A stretch of DNA of 64,000 bases, from assembly GCF_005280655.1 (NCBI RefSeq), contig NZ_CP040058.1:343001-407000 (forward strand). Direction: 5' to 3'. Source of the DNA: Anaerostipes rhamnosivorans (lineage in GTDB: Bacteria; Bacillota; Clostridia; Lachnospirales; Lachnospiraceae). Positions 45,801 to 54,274 of this stretch are shown here, piece after piece; positions within the stretch are counted from its first letter, which is position 1; each line of letters starts with the position of its first letter. The notes beneath the pieces were generated by a model. It saw only the letters and a program-made list of their open reading frames with translations, was not told the origin of the DNA and searched no databases. The position numbers were made by a program, and so were the translations under genes.

Positions 45801-47032
45801 ATAAGAACGGGAATGAGATAGGACAGACCAATACAAAGACCGGGGAGATTATTTACCGCACTTATGATGCAGAAAACCGCCTGTCCGAAGTATCTGTCAC
45901 AAAGGACGGGAAGAATGCTGTCGTGCAGCAGAATCGTTATAATGGAGATGGACAGCGTACCCAGAGGGTAGAAGGTGAAAAGACAACCAACTACTATTAT
46001 CAGGACGGAGCCGTATCCTACACGACCGATGCCAATGGAGAGCAGACATCCCAGGATCTTTTTGGAACAGACGGAAATATTGTTGGGACCCAGAGGTATT
46101 CAGGGGATAAAACTGCATACTATGTGTATACCAAAGACATCCAGGGAAGTACCACAAACCTTTTGAAGGAAGACGGGACGGTAGATGTTTCCTATCGTTA
46201 TGATGACTTTGGAGAGACGGATAGTGTTGGGGATAATACATCCGAGAATGAAACCTGTTATACTGGCGGACGTTATGATGAGACGACGGGGCTTTATTAT
46301 CTGAATGCACGGTATTATAATCCAGAGGATGGAAGGTTTTTGTCTGAGGATACCTATCGTGGGGAAGTGAATGAGCCGGATAGCCAGCATTTGTATGTTT
46401 ATTGTGCTAATAATCCGGTGAACTATGTGGATCCAAGTGGACATAAGTTTTTAGGATATTGGAGTTCAAAACAACATTACTACGCATTTAATCAAAATGC
46501 ACCGCAAATGTACGCAGGATATAATGATTTTTATGATATGAATTCTTGGGCTGTGGGTGACTTGACTACAAAGAAGATTGAGACTTCACATTGGCGTTTA
46601 CAGTTTTGGAAAGGTATATATGGGCCACCATATGTACCAGCGGTAGCAAATGGTTGTGAAATCGGTTTATACTATAGAAAATCAACCCGGAGCAAACACT
46701 GGAATTGTGCATATGACTCGAACAAAAGGTTAAGAATGAGAATGTCTTTATATGCAAATGGGAAAAAATTATTTACACGTGATAGTAAAACATCGACTGA
46801 CCAAGGAAAAGCATGGTGGTTAACAGGATTTACTCCTAGACCATATTTACCAAAAAAGAAGACATGGGGAAAAACTACTTTAAAAATGACAGGTACATTG
46901 TGGTTTCCTTCAAGTGGAAAATACAGGACACAAATGAGGGATTTATCTAAAAAATTGGCTAAGGCTAAGTTTAAAAACTTGAAGGTAAACGGGTCATTAA
47001 CGAGGAGGACATTTTCCTGGAAAGGATGGTAG
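39845..47032 (+). CDS. Giant secreted RHS-repeat protein with a DUF4474-like C-terminal domain
   Basis: This 2395-residue protein has a signal peptide (ALSAVLSFILMFTSVQWGGI). Then come a linker region, a DNRLRE-like domain (about residues 325-500), Ig-like domains (about 505-720), an FN3-like part, a DUF6531-like block near 830-930 and a long array of YD/RHS repeats (about 1015-2085). The RHS core ends near residue 2200 with RYYNPEDGRFLSEDTYRGE and NNPVNYVDPSGHK. The last 190 residues are AT-richer and resemble DUF4474 (RLQFWKGIYG, GCEIGLYYRKS, AWWLTGFTPRP). RHS cores cut off variable C-terminal effectors, so this is a probable antibacterial or adhesion protein. Start ATG at 39845 follows AAAGGAGAG. 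Confidence 0.92.
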   Translation: MIKKFRKPALSAVLSFILMFTSVQWGGILAAARDVKAAETKAEETKNVKEVIDSESTKNSTTFRLSGGKKESVFYGQDVRYEDENGNLKDYDPSLVDIKEKTSEHGHNLKDYQYENKDGDKKQYLPKKLTESTPVLMEHDQYEISFSPITGQNNTDSTESDKKDVDKENAFASINKLTRTKLKREKVLTAEDEKEELPVSVSYESEDKNCTFLYQSLDTGVKESVTLKEIPESNQLKFKFYAKGLEAKKNTEDGGITFYDKKSEDIIASLEAPTMNDATGDGYSEKLSYDMEPIQGEKDTYELTLTLDEEYLKDKDRKYPITIDPTVTWKGSTDFWDVYVINGSYKNTNFYDSGVTAMMAGKASKGTYRTYLRFKDFTAKIKNKYVDSATLTMYETGDSTSGQTIEARRVTSNWSRPGLTWSNRPGYSTNYGSVKTTGTIHKSRAINLTKYARECANGSITSYGVMLKNADETKKYGQFYSSRYSNASYRPKMSVTYYDGPTTPTSASVTPQYLKKGQTLTAKWAGISSKSLNRVEYRVATYDPVKNAEVNASYRAYSSSTKLGTTASGSASVADSKNWPEGCYKFVIRGVDNGGINGTGKGYIFYIDGTAPKINSMTIDAGDGKGGSEENPSSNVTPALKWNVTEKYLSKVEYKVGNGSYVNAGSALAGQVSIPASNFKDAGTYQITMRVTDKAGYTAETSKYYYYIDNSKAADYKPSGTKLVNSYGKNIVSWDKKEGLPGSICYEVYRGGSADFVPGQADLVRAGAKDSYCVDTMAGDGKDYYYKVRSVKLSKKGNVIGTSDFVSAGHAKQSAGSEFKQWLGSKEYRETLEFSTPNGNGTVDKAGGNLTFQAEDFTIPAGQLNMGLTRTYNSQSDKTGMFGDGWYDTFHKEIYQVGDNLIFEDSDGTYVTFEKKGDSYVSRETKDYKLSFEEETSNTRSASDTGSSPAVKQYMSKAAGSVVGVFGKGPSKQISFEASHNVSSDSPGGQSEQKTVTKNITYACTITTKDNTIYQFNSNGQLTSMKEANDNFIVYEYDTRGRLKTVTSNKIKTLTMKYHEGENADLLKEIVLPDGTKMEYTYSGRKLVKAVHSSADGSESVSFEYGYDAASFVNTIKDAKGNAYDIVYENNRAVKVKKPNGEYQKIAYGDGQTTVSKHKTNDEKIAEDSITYDKANGKVLTSTNTAGNKTSYQYENTDNELLCTGTTTKINYQTVSDTGKINFASEEVTTKTQYDANENVTMEKDESGQVTQTTYGTGGEANLPKTEVTKQGDAVISNVSYSYDKNGNPIKESDSIADTETEWDYDEDGEVILEEEYEEGELQSKEETDYTEKDHIITEDSTLTQGNVKESSTTVLDAMGRETQTQDENTKEITKSAYDFLGRQTKVQKELDGITKTTQKTYDANGALLSEVSETGVTTSYSYDTLNRVKTTTEVSKDGVTKTTTTDYGYADQEIHTLNGTKSYHNLELTTTTVNGTVQSQTYTDTSGNTVREKTNGIYTDHVFSEDGKEIASILLGTDQGAEVKGKVTLNLYNRDGKQTHTIQNPVVSGQDVSVDPDQSIVNQTAYDDKGNESSKTDGNGHTIAYTYDDQNRVIKVSQGENSTTVSYSMGSDGASTTSITDAMGHENIEVTNAAGLSESTTDKGNLGESISTKFTYDTNGNKTKETYENGAYKTYHYDKKNRLTETNTYEAPEAGSDTGTRSLKTAYSYDSNDQLLEMVDYQVSGNTETAYRYTECEYDGLQRKTGYAEISQSEKPTADEMKSHRIRYSYDSEGKIIKVTYPTTKDGVKALSYHYTKNGWLSEIQADIKNGADVKEADVRTYTYDRYGKVTEIKDYRNILSAGDKAVKKVYTYDDFDRVAKMVYTDLEHPDTVIESYTYSYDKNSNIVEKTQVNNYPKKDQEKVNETKAYTYDSLGRLTKTVTTDHQKEDSKKTVTYTYDKVGNRLSEEKGDTKTTYDYNGLDQITASTTWKDGTAKENRQYVYDKNGNEIGQTNTKTGEIIYRTYDAENRLSEVSVTKDGKNAVVQQNRYNGDGQRTQRVEGEKTTNYYYQDGAVSYTTDANGEQTSQDLFGTDGNIVGTQRYSGDKTAYYVYTKDIQGSTTNLLKEDGTVDVSYRYDDFGETDSVGDNTSENETCYTGGRYDETTGLYYLNARYYNPEDGRFLSEDTYRGEVNEPDSQHLYVYCANNPVNYVDPSGHKFLGYWSSKQHYYAFNQNAPQMYAGYNDFYDMNSWAVGDLTTKKIETSHWRLQFWKGIYGPPYVPAVANGCEIGLYYRKSTRSKHWNCAYDSNKRLRMRMSLYANGKKLFTRDSKTSTDQGKAWWLTGFTPRPYLPKKKTWGKTTLKMTGTLWFPSSGKYRTQMRDLSKKLAKAKFKNLKVNGSLTRRTFSWKGW

Positions 47033-47039
47033 GTTAATA

Positions 47040-48683
47040 TTGAAAAAAGGCTGGATGATATTTATTTTAAGTTTAGTTATTAGTTTTACAACTGGATGTA
47101 ATAAACAAACAAATATGGCAGAAGAACAGTTGTATGAATCTATTTGTAGACCAAATATCCAAGGTGTAAAGGAAGCTTTGTCGAATGATAAGAAGATTGC
47201 TAACAAGAATATCAAACGTCATCGCAAGTTGAAGCCGCTGGATCTTTCTTTGAGAGAAATAGAAAATGAGCGCATCCAATTACAAATCTGCTCCATGCTA
47301 ATCAAGGCAGGAGCAGATGTAAATGAAATTGGAGAAGATAAGCTTTCTCATTTATGCTGGGCTATTGAAAACAATAGATATGAGATAGCAGAAGAACTGA
47401 TAAAAGCGGAGGCTGATGTAAATCAAAAAAGTGATGAAGGAAATTCTCCTTTAAGGGCTGCGGTAAGTAATTTGTATCCTTATAACTGTGAAAATAGACG
47501 AAAAATAATTGCACAGCTTTCAAATCGTGGTGTGAAACTGGATCGAGAGTTATTTACATATTTTTATCAACATAATGATTATGGAATGAATTATTATTTC
47601 GCACCAGAAATCTTAAAATTAATGCAGAAGAACAAAGTAAATCCTAATATACCAAAAGAAGTTCAATATGCAGTACAAGGAGATGACAAAAAGGTACAAA
47701 AGTATTTGAAAGAAAACAGATCCAAAAAACATTTAAACAAGAATAGTTTTTTATCATTTGCTGTGGCCTACTGTAATGTGGATACACTGAGTGTTATGAA
47801 AGAAGTCGGTTATGATTTCTCATGGAAAGATGAAGATGGTGTGAATTGTTTACAAATAGCAGCCCTATGTAATGATGCAAATGTTGTAAAATTTCTGTTG
47901 CAGGAAGGTTTGGATGGTAACAGCAGGACTGATTACTATAAAGCAGATGCTGTCTCCTTTGCAGTTCTTGGAGGGAAATTAGAAAATGCCAGATTATTAA
48001 AGAAGGATGGGAATGTGAAGTTTGAAAAAAATAAGAATGATGGAGAGGTAGTTTCATGGCAGTTTATTACGGCATTTGGAAACCAAGAATCCTTTGCAGC
48101 GATGAATGAATTGGGGTATGTACCAACTGATATTGAAGTGTATCATGCCTATGAACAAGTGAATGATGAAACTTTCAGGTATCTATTAGACCATCACTAT
48201 TCAATTAAAGTTAAGGAAGATGGAGATAACTTATTGGACAGTGTATGCTTAGATGATTCAACTTACAAAGCTCAGGAACTATGTAAAAGAGGCTTAAAGG
48301 CCTCAGAGGAGAATTTAAAAACATTAATTTGGATTGGAGGCAGCCACTTAGCGAAGGAGATTATGGAAAATGGGATGACGCAAGGAAAGATCAGGAAAAA
48401 TGTATTGCTTCAGGAATCAATCAACATTGGTGATTTTTCTATGGTAAGATATCTCGTTAAGAACGGTGCAGAAATAAATAAGTATGTGAAAGATGAGACA
48501 GAGAATTTTTCATGGACATCAATGAATATGGCATGTGGAAGAGAGAGCATAAAGATCATTGAGTATTTGATAAAGAATGGAGGAGATATTAATAAAAAGG
48601 ATTCCGATGGGAAAGATTGTAGGCAAATTGCAGAAGAGGCGGGATACACATGGAATATCAATTATTTAAAAAGTAAAAACTGA
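47040..48683 (+). CDS. Ankyrin-repeat lipoprotein, candidate immunity protein
   Basis: This 547-residue protein has a lipoprotein signal with lipobox TTGC (Cys20) and many ankyrin repeats: LIKAGADVNEIGEDKLSHLCWAIEN (in part), LIKAEADVNQKSDEGNSPL, VKNGAEINKYV and LIKNGGDINKKDSDGKD. The start is TTG, 7 bases after the RHS stop. Such tight linkage to an RHS protein and surface anchoring suggest it neutralises the RHS C-terminal domain, though ankyrin proteins have many binding roles. Confidence 0.78.
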   Translation: MKKGWMIFILSLVISFTTGCNKQTNMAEEQLYESICRPNIQGVKEALSNDKKIANKNIKRHRKLKPLDLSLREIENERIQLQICSMLIKAGADVNEIGEDKLSHLCWAIENNRYEIAEELIKAEADVNQKSDEGNSPLRAAVSNLYPYNCENRRKIIAQLSNRGVKLDRELFTYFYQHNDYGMNYYFAPEILKLMQKNKVNPNIPKEVQYAVQGDDKKVQKYLKENRSKKHLNKNSFLSFAVAYCNVDTLSVMKEVGYDFSWKDEDGVNCLQIAALCNDANVVKFLLQEGLDGNSRTDYYKADAVSFAVLGGKLENARLLKKDGNVKFEKNKNDGEVVSWQFITAFGNQESFAAMNELGYVPTDIEVYHAYEQVNDETFRYLLDHHYSIKVKEDGDNLLDSVCLDDSTYKAQELCKRGLKASEENLKTLIWIGGSHLAKEIMENGMTQGKIRKNVLLQESINIGDFSMVRYLVKNGAEINKYVKDETENFSWTSMNMACGRESIKIIEYLIKNGGDINKKDSDGKDCRQIAEEAGYTWNINYLKSKN

Positions 48684-48727
48684 TTTTCATGAGATAATGT
48701 ACTAAACTTTAAAAATGTGTTTTTATA

Positions 48728-48770
48728 AGCCATAGCATGGCTAGTTTAGGTGTGTTATGGCTTCTATTAT
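48728..48770 (+). terminator. Likely terminator after the ankyrin lipoprotein
   Basis: A 10-bp stem (AGCCATAGCA with TGTTATGGCT, one wobble pair) has a 15-nt loop and is followed by TCTATTAT. The T run is weak. Confidence 0.6.
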
Positions 48771-48849
48771 AATAAATGTAATGCTTATGTTGTAATCATA
48801 TTGAATAATTATTATCATCCATTAGGTACTTGCTACAATAGAACTATAG

Positions 48850-49341
48850 AGAGTAAAAAGGTCATTTAAGGATATATCAGATATTAATTTAGTTTTATTA
48901 AAGAATATTGACCGTGATTTATATTTAGAAGTTTTAAATATTTTAGAAATAGTAAGTGACTCATTTGCTGTTATTCAGCCATTGAGAAACTGTTGGGAGG
49001 ATGTTGAATATAATGATTTTGATATCGTTAAACAGCTTATGCATTTTCATATAAAAAGCGATCGTGTTTCAAAATATGAAGGAAGAAAGAAACATATCAT
49101 TCATACTCAAAGAAGGAAAAAGCTCCCTGATAATAGACATTTATTTTATTGCTGTAATGAGAGTATTGCAATATTAAAATCATATCATTCTTTTACACAG
49201 ATCAGAGAAAAAGAAGGAGAAGTAGATTTCAGCTTTTTTAAAGATGGTTGTGTTATTTTTACTACAATTATTCATGAAAATATGTACTTAGGCGATCAGA
49301 AACTGTTCAATAATCTTTTGTATAAGAAAGATTCTAAATAA
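48850..49341 (+). pseudogene. Start-less open frame, possible broken immunity gene
   Basis: An open frame of about 163 codons runs from 48850 to the stop at 49339-49341. It has no ATG or GTG, and the first TTG is at 48982, which would give 119 residues (starting MRNCWEDVEYNDFDIVK). The part before it reads as good protein (INLVLLKNIDRDLYLEVLNIL), so a start was probably lost, or ATT is used. I do not recognise the family. It is AT-rich like its neighbours. Confidence 0.5.
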
Positions 49342-49409
49342 GTATGACGGTAGGACAAGGATATCGTTATTTTATAACGTTACTTAAGGTTTAAAAGGAG
49401 TAAACAAAT

Positions 49410-49583
49410 ATGGTTCAAAGTAATTGCAATACACAAATAGTAAGATTTGATAAAGAACTTCTATTCGATATTTTTCTTCAAGCTATAACATTGATTTTAT
49501 TTTTAATTTGCATTGGTGCTCTTTTGTTTATTATTTATTCTATAATTAAAAAGTTGTTTAAGAAATATAAAAAGAAACAATAA
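49410..49583 (+). CDS. Small single-pass membrane protein (57 aa)
   Basis: A 57-residue ATG frame follows AAAAGGAG. It has one hydrophobic segment (AITLILFLICIGALLFIIYS) and a Lys-rich C-terminus (KKLFKKYKKKQ), so its tail should face the cytoplasm. I do not recognise it. Many genes here encode small membrane proteins, which fits immunity or regulator roles. Confidence 0.6.
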   Translation: MVQSNCNTQIVRFDKELLFDIFLQAITLILFLICIGALLFIIYSIIKKLFKKYKKKQ

Positions 49584-49656
49584 ATTGCCTAATATCCATC
49601 AAAGGGACCACTCTTGTTAATTCAATTTGCAATTACATATGCAGAAAGGATAGAGT

Positions 49657-50748
49657 ATGAAGAGGTTGATTAAAATTCTAGTAAGTATATGTATTGTAGT
49701 TGGACTATTTAATTTATGTCTGTTATTTTTTCAGAAAGTAGGAATAAGGATTAATAATTCATCAGAGTTTAGCAATATGGCAGAGGTCTCCCCACAAACA
49801 AATTGTGTTTTAGTCAGAAAAACAAATTCTATTAAGAATTTTCCATTTATTTTTGGAGAACGGCTGTACCTATATGATATTGATAAGAATAGAGAGTATT
49901 TAATAGGGAATTGTCTGTTTCCTTTTTATTCCTATGGAGATATGTTGGTAGTCCAGAACAATAAAGTATACTATAATTATTTTAGAGAAGGACCTGGGAT
50001 TGAATTATACTCAAAAAAATTAAAGGGTGTTGGCACAGGCAGAAAAATATTACAAGAAGTAGGATTATATACAGTCTCTTCAAAAGAGATCTATTATTTA
50101 AACATTGAAGAAACAACATTCAAAGAAGAAAAGAATTATCTTTATAAAAAGAATCTGGAAAATGGAGAAATAAAAACAGTATTAAAAGAAAATTTGTCCG
50201 ATATATTGCGGTTTGATCATGGGTATCTCTATAGTTGGAATAGGTACTCCAAGGAGGTCTTAGAAATAAATGAACAGACCAAATCAATCGTCAGATGCCC
50301 ACAAAATGAGCCGCCACTGTGGATCGGTTATGTAGATTCGAAACAATTCTTAATTATAGATGAATCAAATATTGTTTTGTACAATAAAAGAACAAAGAAA
50401 AAAAGGTATCTGGTTAAAAATATTAAAAGAGAAGATGAGTTACTAAATGAAAAAGCAAAAATTGAGAATGGTTATTTATACTATAGCAATTTAAAATCAG
50501 ATTTTTACCGTTTAAATATTAAGTCAGGCAAGAAAGAAAAAATAATCTCACTTTTAAGTTTTCATGATATAAAAAAGTACATTAAAAATAATGAACATTA
50601 TACGGATATTAACTTTTATAAGGATTATGTTGTAATTGATTTAAGTTATTCTTCCAGTAAGATATTAAATACTATGAAGAGGAGATTGCTTGTTTTTAAT
50701 TATCGAGGAAAGTTAATAAGAAACAAGAAGATGGCTGCATTATTGTAA
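49657..50748 (+). CDS. Membrane-anchored propeller-like protein (DUF5050-like)
   Basis: This 363-residue protein has an N-terminal anchor (LVSICIVVGLFNLCLLFF) and a body of short beta-rich repeats with the pattern of KNKVYYNYF, YLYKKNLENGEIKTV, FYRLNIKSGKKEKI. This suggests a propeller fold outside the cell. Start ATG follows GAAAGGATAG. Function is unknown. It resembles the lipoprotein at 51516, so the two may be paralogues. Confidence 0.65.
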   Translation: MKRLIKILVSICIVVGLFNLCLLFFQKVGIRINNSSEFSNMAEVSPQTNCVLVRKTNSIKNFPFIFGERLYLYDIDKNREYLIGNCLFPFYSYGDMLVVQNNKVYYNYFREGPGIELYSKKLKGVGTGRKILQEVGLYTVSSKEIYYLNIEETTFKEEKNYLYKKNLENGEIKTVLKENLSDILRFDHGYLYSWNRYSKEVLEINEQTKSIVRCPQNEPPLWIGYVDSKQFLIIDESNIVLYNKRTKKKRYLVKNIKREDELLNEKAKIENGYLYYSNLKSDFYRLNIKSGKKEKIISLLSFHDIKKYIKNNEHYTDINFYKDYVVIDLSYSSSKILNTMKRRLLVFNYRGKLIRNKKMAALL

Positions 50749-50856
50749 TTATAGGTTAGGAAATAAGTTTTGGTATTGGTAAAGAATGTGTTTGGAGGTT
50801 TTTAATAGATAAAGGCCAAGATGGGTACTGGTTTCTTGAGGAAGGAATGAGTTTAA

Positions 50857-51452
50857 ATGATAAAAAACTCAATATTGAACATTCTGGGATGTATTAGTTT
50901 CTTTTCTATTCTATGGATCGTTGTATTTTTTGGATTGGGTGAATTTAATCACTTTGTTTTACGTGATGTTAAGGAGGCTAAAATTGTCGTAGAACAGAAT
51001 CCTAAATATAGTAATATATATTGCTTAGAATGCTTTCAAGAAAATCTATACTGTATGTCAGAATCCAAAAGCAAGATCTTAGTATATGATTTTCAAGGTA
51101 ATTATGTTAAGACATTACAGTTGCCTTATTCATCAACTGGATATGATTATATATCAATTAATAAAAATAAATTATATATTGATTGTGCAAATGGGGATAC
51201 ATATGAATATGACGGAACAGAACTGACAAAATGTAAGAAAAAAATTTACCTCAGTTAGAAAAAACAGAAGTCATATGTAGGAAAATTCGATATTATATCA
51301 TTCGGAATAAACTCATGAAAGAAGAGAATAAAAGAGAAACAGTTATACAATCTGAGAACCTGCTACTTTGGTCTGTAAGTAATGCAAATATTACGTCAGT
51401 TGTAACAATAATTCTACTTGTGTCTTTATTTTTTATAAAGAAATTATTCTGA
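50857..51452 (+). pseudogene. Frameshifted two-membrane-segment propeller-like gene
   Basis: The first part (50857-51258, 133 residues) has an N-terminal membrane segment (ILGCISFFSILWIVVFFGLG) and short beta repeats, and stops soon after a run of seven A. One base out of frame at that run, the reading continues to 51452 with NLPQLEKTEVICRKIR and a second membrane segment (VVTIILLVSLFFIKKLF). The joined protein would have about 198 residues. A shift at AAGAAAAAAATTT, by mutation or by slippage, best explains it. Confidence 0.6.
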
Positions 51453-51515
51453 AAGATATATGAGAGCAATTTATTTTATGATAGAAAAAATCTGAATAGA
51501 TAATAGGAGATTAGA

Positions 51516-52628
51516 ATGATATATATTATTTTTTTAGGGATTTGTCTTTTTATAGTTAATAATATTTTCCATAGATTAAGAGGAGGCAGTATTGTAGATA
51601 AGAAAATTTTAAGTTATAAAAATAACATAGTATTTTTTATGATGATCAGTTTAATATTTGTGGGGTGTCAGAGGGAACAAAAGCATTTATCAGATCGATT
51701 TGATTTAAAACATGACAAAATAGCAGAGTCTTATTATCCTGCCTTTTCCTCTACCATCGTTCAAAATGACCAGTTTGTTTTTTATGAATCGGAAAAACAG
51801 GAAATCACTCGAATCAACAAAAAGGACAATAAAAGAACAACCATCATACGGCTGGAAAATAAATCAGAAGAAGAAAACGAAGGCGGATTGGAATTAACAA
51901 AAGACAGTCTATATTACGTTCATGATAGAAGTGTTTTTAAAAGCGATTTGAATGGAAAAAATATTAAAAGACTTCTTTCCGCTAAGGAACAGAAAGAAAT
52001 TGAATCTATTGATGGAATTAAAATACATAACGATAAAATATACCTGTTAGCCGAAGATGATGGGTCTGAGAATGTTTTTCGATTTTACCCTAAGAGCAGA
52101 AAGCTTGAAAAAGTTGTAGAAGATGTGAGAAATCTCTGTTTTTATAAAAACAATCTGTATTATACAGAACATGGGGAAGTAGGAATTCATAAGGTTGATT
52201 TGGAGAGTCTGAAAGATAGAATTGTACGAGGGCAGGCATGGAAAAATGAATTACAAAATGAGGAGGATGTCGTCCGATATAAAGGGATTATGGTAAATCA
52301 AGAGAAGGTATATTATATTTGTCATGGCAAAGATCATAAGATGAGGCTATATCAATATAGAGGTCTTAAAAAAGATACAATAAAACATGGTTTTTCTGAT
52401 AACGCTTATGATTTTGTTTATAATTCATCAGTAATTATTGGATTTAATACCCATTGGGATAGTCCGGACGAAAGATATATCCAAATTTATAACTTGGATT
52501 CTGAGAAAGAAAAAAAGATGAAAATGCCCAATGAGAGCTGGTATCCTTTGCTTGTGGTAGATGATTTGATCTTTTGTTCTTACCCTGATGATGATAATGA
52601 ATTTTTACGTATGCTAAAAATTAGTTAG
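51516..52628 (+). CDS. Propeller-like lipoprotein (DUF5050-like)
   Basis: This 370-residue protein has a hydrophobic stretch ending in FVGC at about residue 50, which could be a lipobox, and then beta-rich repeats (YESEKQEITRINKKDNK, FKSDLNGKNIKRLL, KVDLESLKDRIV). The first 20 residues form an extra hydrophobic segment, which is unusual; the real start may be internal, near the AGAGGAGG at about 51580, although only ATT or GTA lies there. The ATG at 51516 has ATAGGAGA upstream. Function is unknown. Confidence 0.6.
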   Translation: MIYIIFLGICLFIVNNIFHRLRGGSIVDKKILSYKNNIVFFMMISLIFVGCQREQKHLSDRFDLKHDKIAESYYPAFSSTIVQNDQFVFYESEKQEITRINKKDNKRTTIIRLENKSEEENEGGLELTKDSLYYVHDRSVFKSDLNGKNIKRLLSAKEQKEIESIDGIKIHNDKIYLLAEDDGSENVFRFYPKSRKLEKVVEDVRNLCFYKNNLYYTEHGEVGIHKVDLESLKDRIVRGQAWKNELQNEEDVVRYKGIMVNQEKVYYICHGKDHKMRLYQYRGLKKDTIKHGFSDNAYDFVYNSSVIIGFNTHWDSPDERYIQIYNLDSEKEKKMKMPNESWYPLLVVDDLIFCSYPDDDNEFLRMLKIS

Positions 52629-52887
52629 ATAGTTGGGGATAAAGTTTAAAATGGAAAGAAATATTAGCGGAAGAAGGAAAAAAAGAAATATACAATAGTG
52701 GAAAGAAATTAAATATAGGATATTACAGAATCGGGATAAAAACTGCAATAATAATCCATATACATTTTGGATTTGGTGAGGAACTTTACCGTTGACTTCC
52801 CTCTGATAATAGCTACATTAAACGGTTACTTAAGATAAAGAAAATTTGCATCCATGGAAAATAAGAAGTTAGAAGAAGGGAATAATA

Positions 52888-53589
52888 ATGAGGACTCTTA
52901 GAGTGTTTGCAGTTCTCACAGCGTTCATAATCGTTATACTGTTATGGTTGTTCACGCCCGGTATTGGGGGTAAGAAAAAGGTTACTATACAGAAACAGTT
53001 TATCAAAAGTGTTACTTCAGGAGATTTACCTGAAAACTATTCTATCTATTTGGATATCAAAACAAAATACTTCGTACATATTGTTTCTGATAAAGGAAGT
53101 ATCATAGCAGATTATGCTGAATATTTGGAAAGGGAAAGAGGATATTTAGAAAATGGTGTGTTAAGAAGGTATAAAAATGAAAAGCTGATTTCAAAAGAGA
53201 AGTGCACATTCAAACAGTATCAAAAGAGACTTGGTTTTGATTTGGAGGATATCCATAAATCATGGAAACAAAAAATAAGGAATGAGCAATTTGATGAGGT
53301 CAGATGCAGAAAAGTAGTAACGATGACAGGACATGACTATACATGGATGTTTAAAAAGGAAACAGAAAAAGACGATTTTACACTTTTTGTTGACACCGAC
53401 AAATCGGGAAAAAGATTTAATAATCTGGGTATATTATATGATTCAGAAGAGAGAAAAGGGAAAGCAGGGTACATGATGTGCTTTACAGATGAATCTCCGG
53501 TAGGTCCAGCTGTCATAACAGATGAAAATTTTAGCGAGGATACACAGTGCTATACCTATAAAGAATTATATGAAAAGTGGCATTTATAA
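52888..53589 (+). CDS. Membrane-anchored protein of unknown function
   Basis: This 233-residue protein has an N-terminal anchor (VFAVLTAFIIVILLWLF) and an extracellular part rich in charged residues, with no motif I know. Start ATG follows GAAGAAGGGA. The gap before it (52629-52887) has a start-less frame ending in HIHFGFGEELYR, maybe another decayed gene. It belongs to the AT-rich run of accessory membrane proteins. Confidence 0.6.
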   Translation: MRTLRVFAVLTAFIIVILLWLFTPGIGGKKKVTIQKQFIKSVTSGDLPENYSIYLDIKTKYFVHIVSDKGSIIADYAEYLERERGYLENGVLRRYKNEKLISKEKCTFKQYQKRLGFDLEDIHKSWKQKIRNEQFDEVRCRKVVTMTGHDYTWMFKKETEKDDFTLFVDTDKSGKRFNNLGILYDSEERKGKAGYMMCFTDESPVGPAVITDENFSEDTQCYTYKELYEKWHL

Positions 53590-53668
53590 CAAGATGATAA
53601 GGAAAAAATAATGTTTTATTAAAAACGATACGAGAGGAAACAGATATAATTAATGAAAGAAAAATATT

Positions 53669-54274
53669 ATGAGGTATAAAAAAATTTGGAAAACGCTGCT
53701 GATCATTGTCATTATAATTCTGATTTGTATCGCAGGTATGAGTGTTTCTATATACATTATGCTGCAAAGAGATTACGATGACTTTCTGGATAATGATCAG
53801 GCAAGTAATGTTATGGTCAGTTATGGGGGCAAGGAGCACACACTGGTATACGACATTATGATTTGTGATTATGACAGAGTGAAAGAACATCTGGAGAAGG
53901 GAGAAGATCTGAATCGGGTTGTGGATTCAGTTGAGATGTCACCGCTGGAACTGGCTGCAACACTTCCAAAAATAGAAGATGTATATAAAATGTCAGAACT
54001 ACTGATGAAGTACGGGGCAGATGTGAATTTCCGGGACAGTCACGGGGCCAATATATTGTTCTATATTCTTTACGATAAATATGATTGTATAGAAGTTTCA
54101 AAAGAAAAACTTTGAGAGTACTATTTAAAAAAGGGTGCAGATAAAGATATAACTATAAAAAACATCGATAAAAATGACCCAGACATAAAGGGCAGCACAA
54201 CTTTGTTGAAATATTGTAAGATAAAGGGATTCAGCCGTGAATTAGAGGTCTTAAAGGGGAATGGTTATGAATAG
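53669..54274 (+). pseudogene. Membrane-anchored ankyrin gene split by an in-frame TGA
   Basis: The first part (148 residues) has an N-terminal membrane segment (LLIIVIIILICIAGMSVSIYI) and ankyrin repeats (LMKYGADVNFRDSHGANIL). A TGA at 54113-54115 interrupts it, and the same frame continues for 52 codons (EYYLKKGADKDITIKN and so on) to TAG at 54272-54274. The second half keeps an ankyrin sequence, so this is a gene split by a nonsense change. Its end overlaps the next start. Confidence 0.75.

Noticed and set aside
46440..47032. RHS C-terminal tail as a known nuclease toxin
   Set aside because: No HNH, restriction-type or other nuclease motif is visible; the pattern fits DUF4474 better and its activity is unknown.
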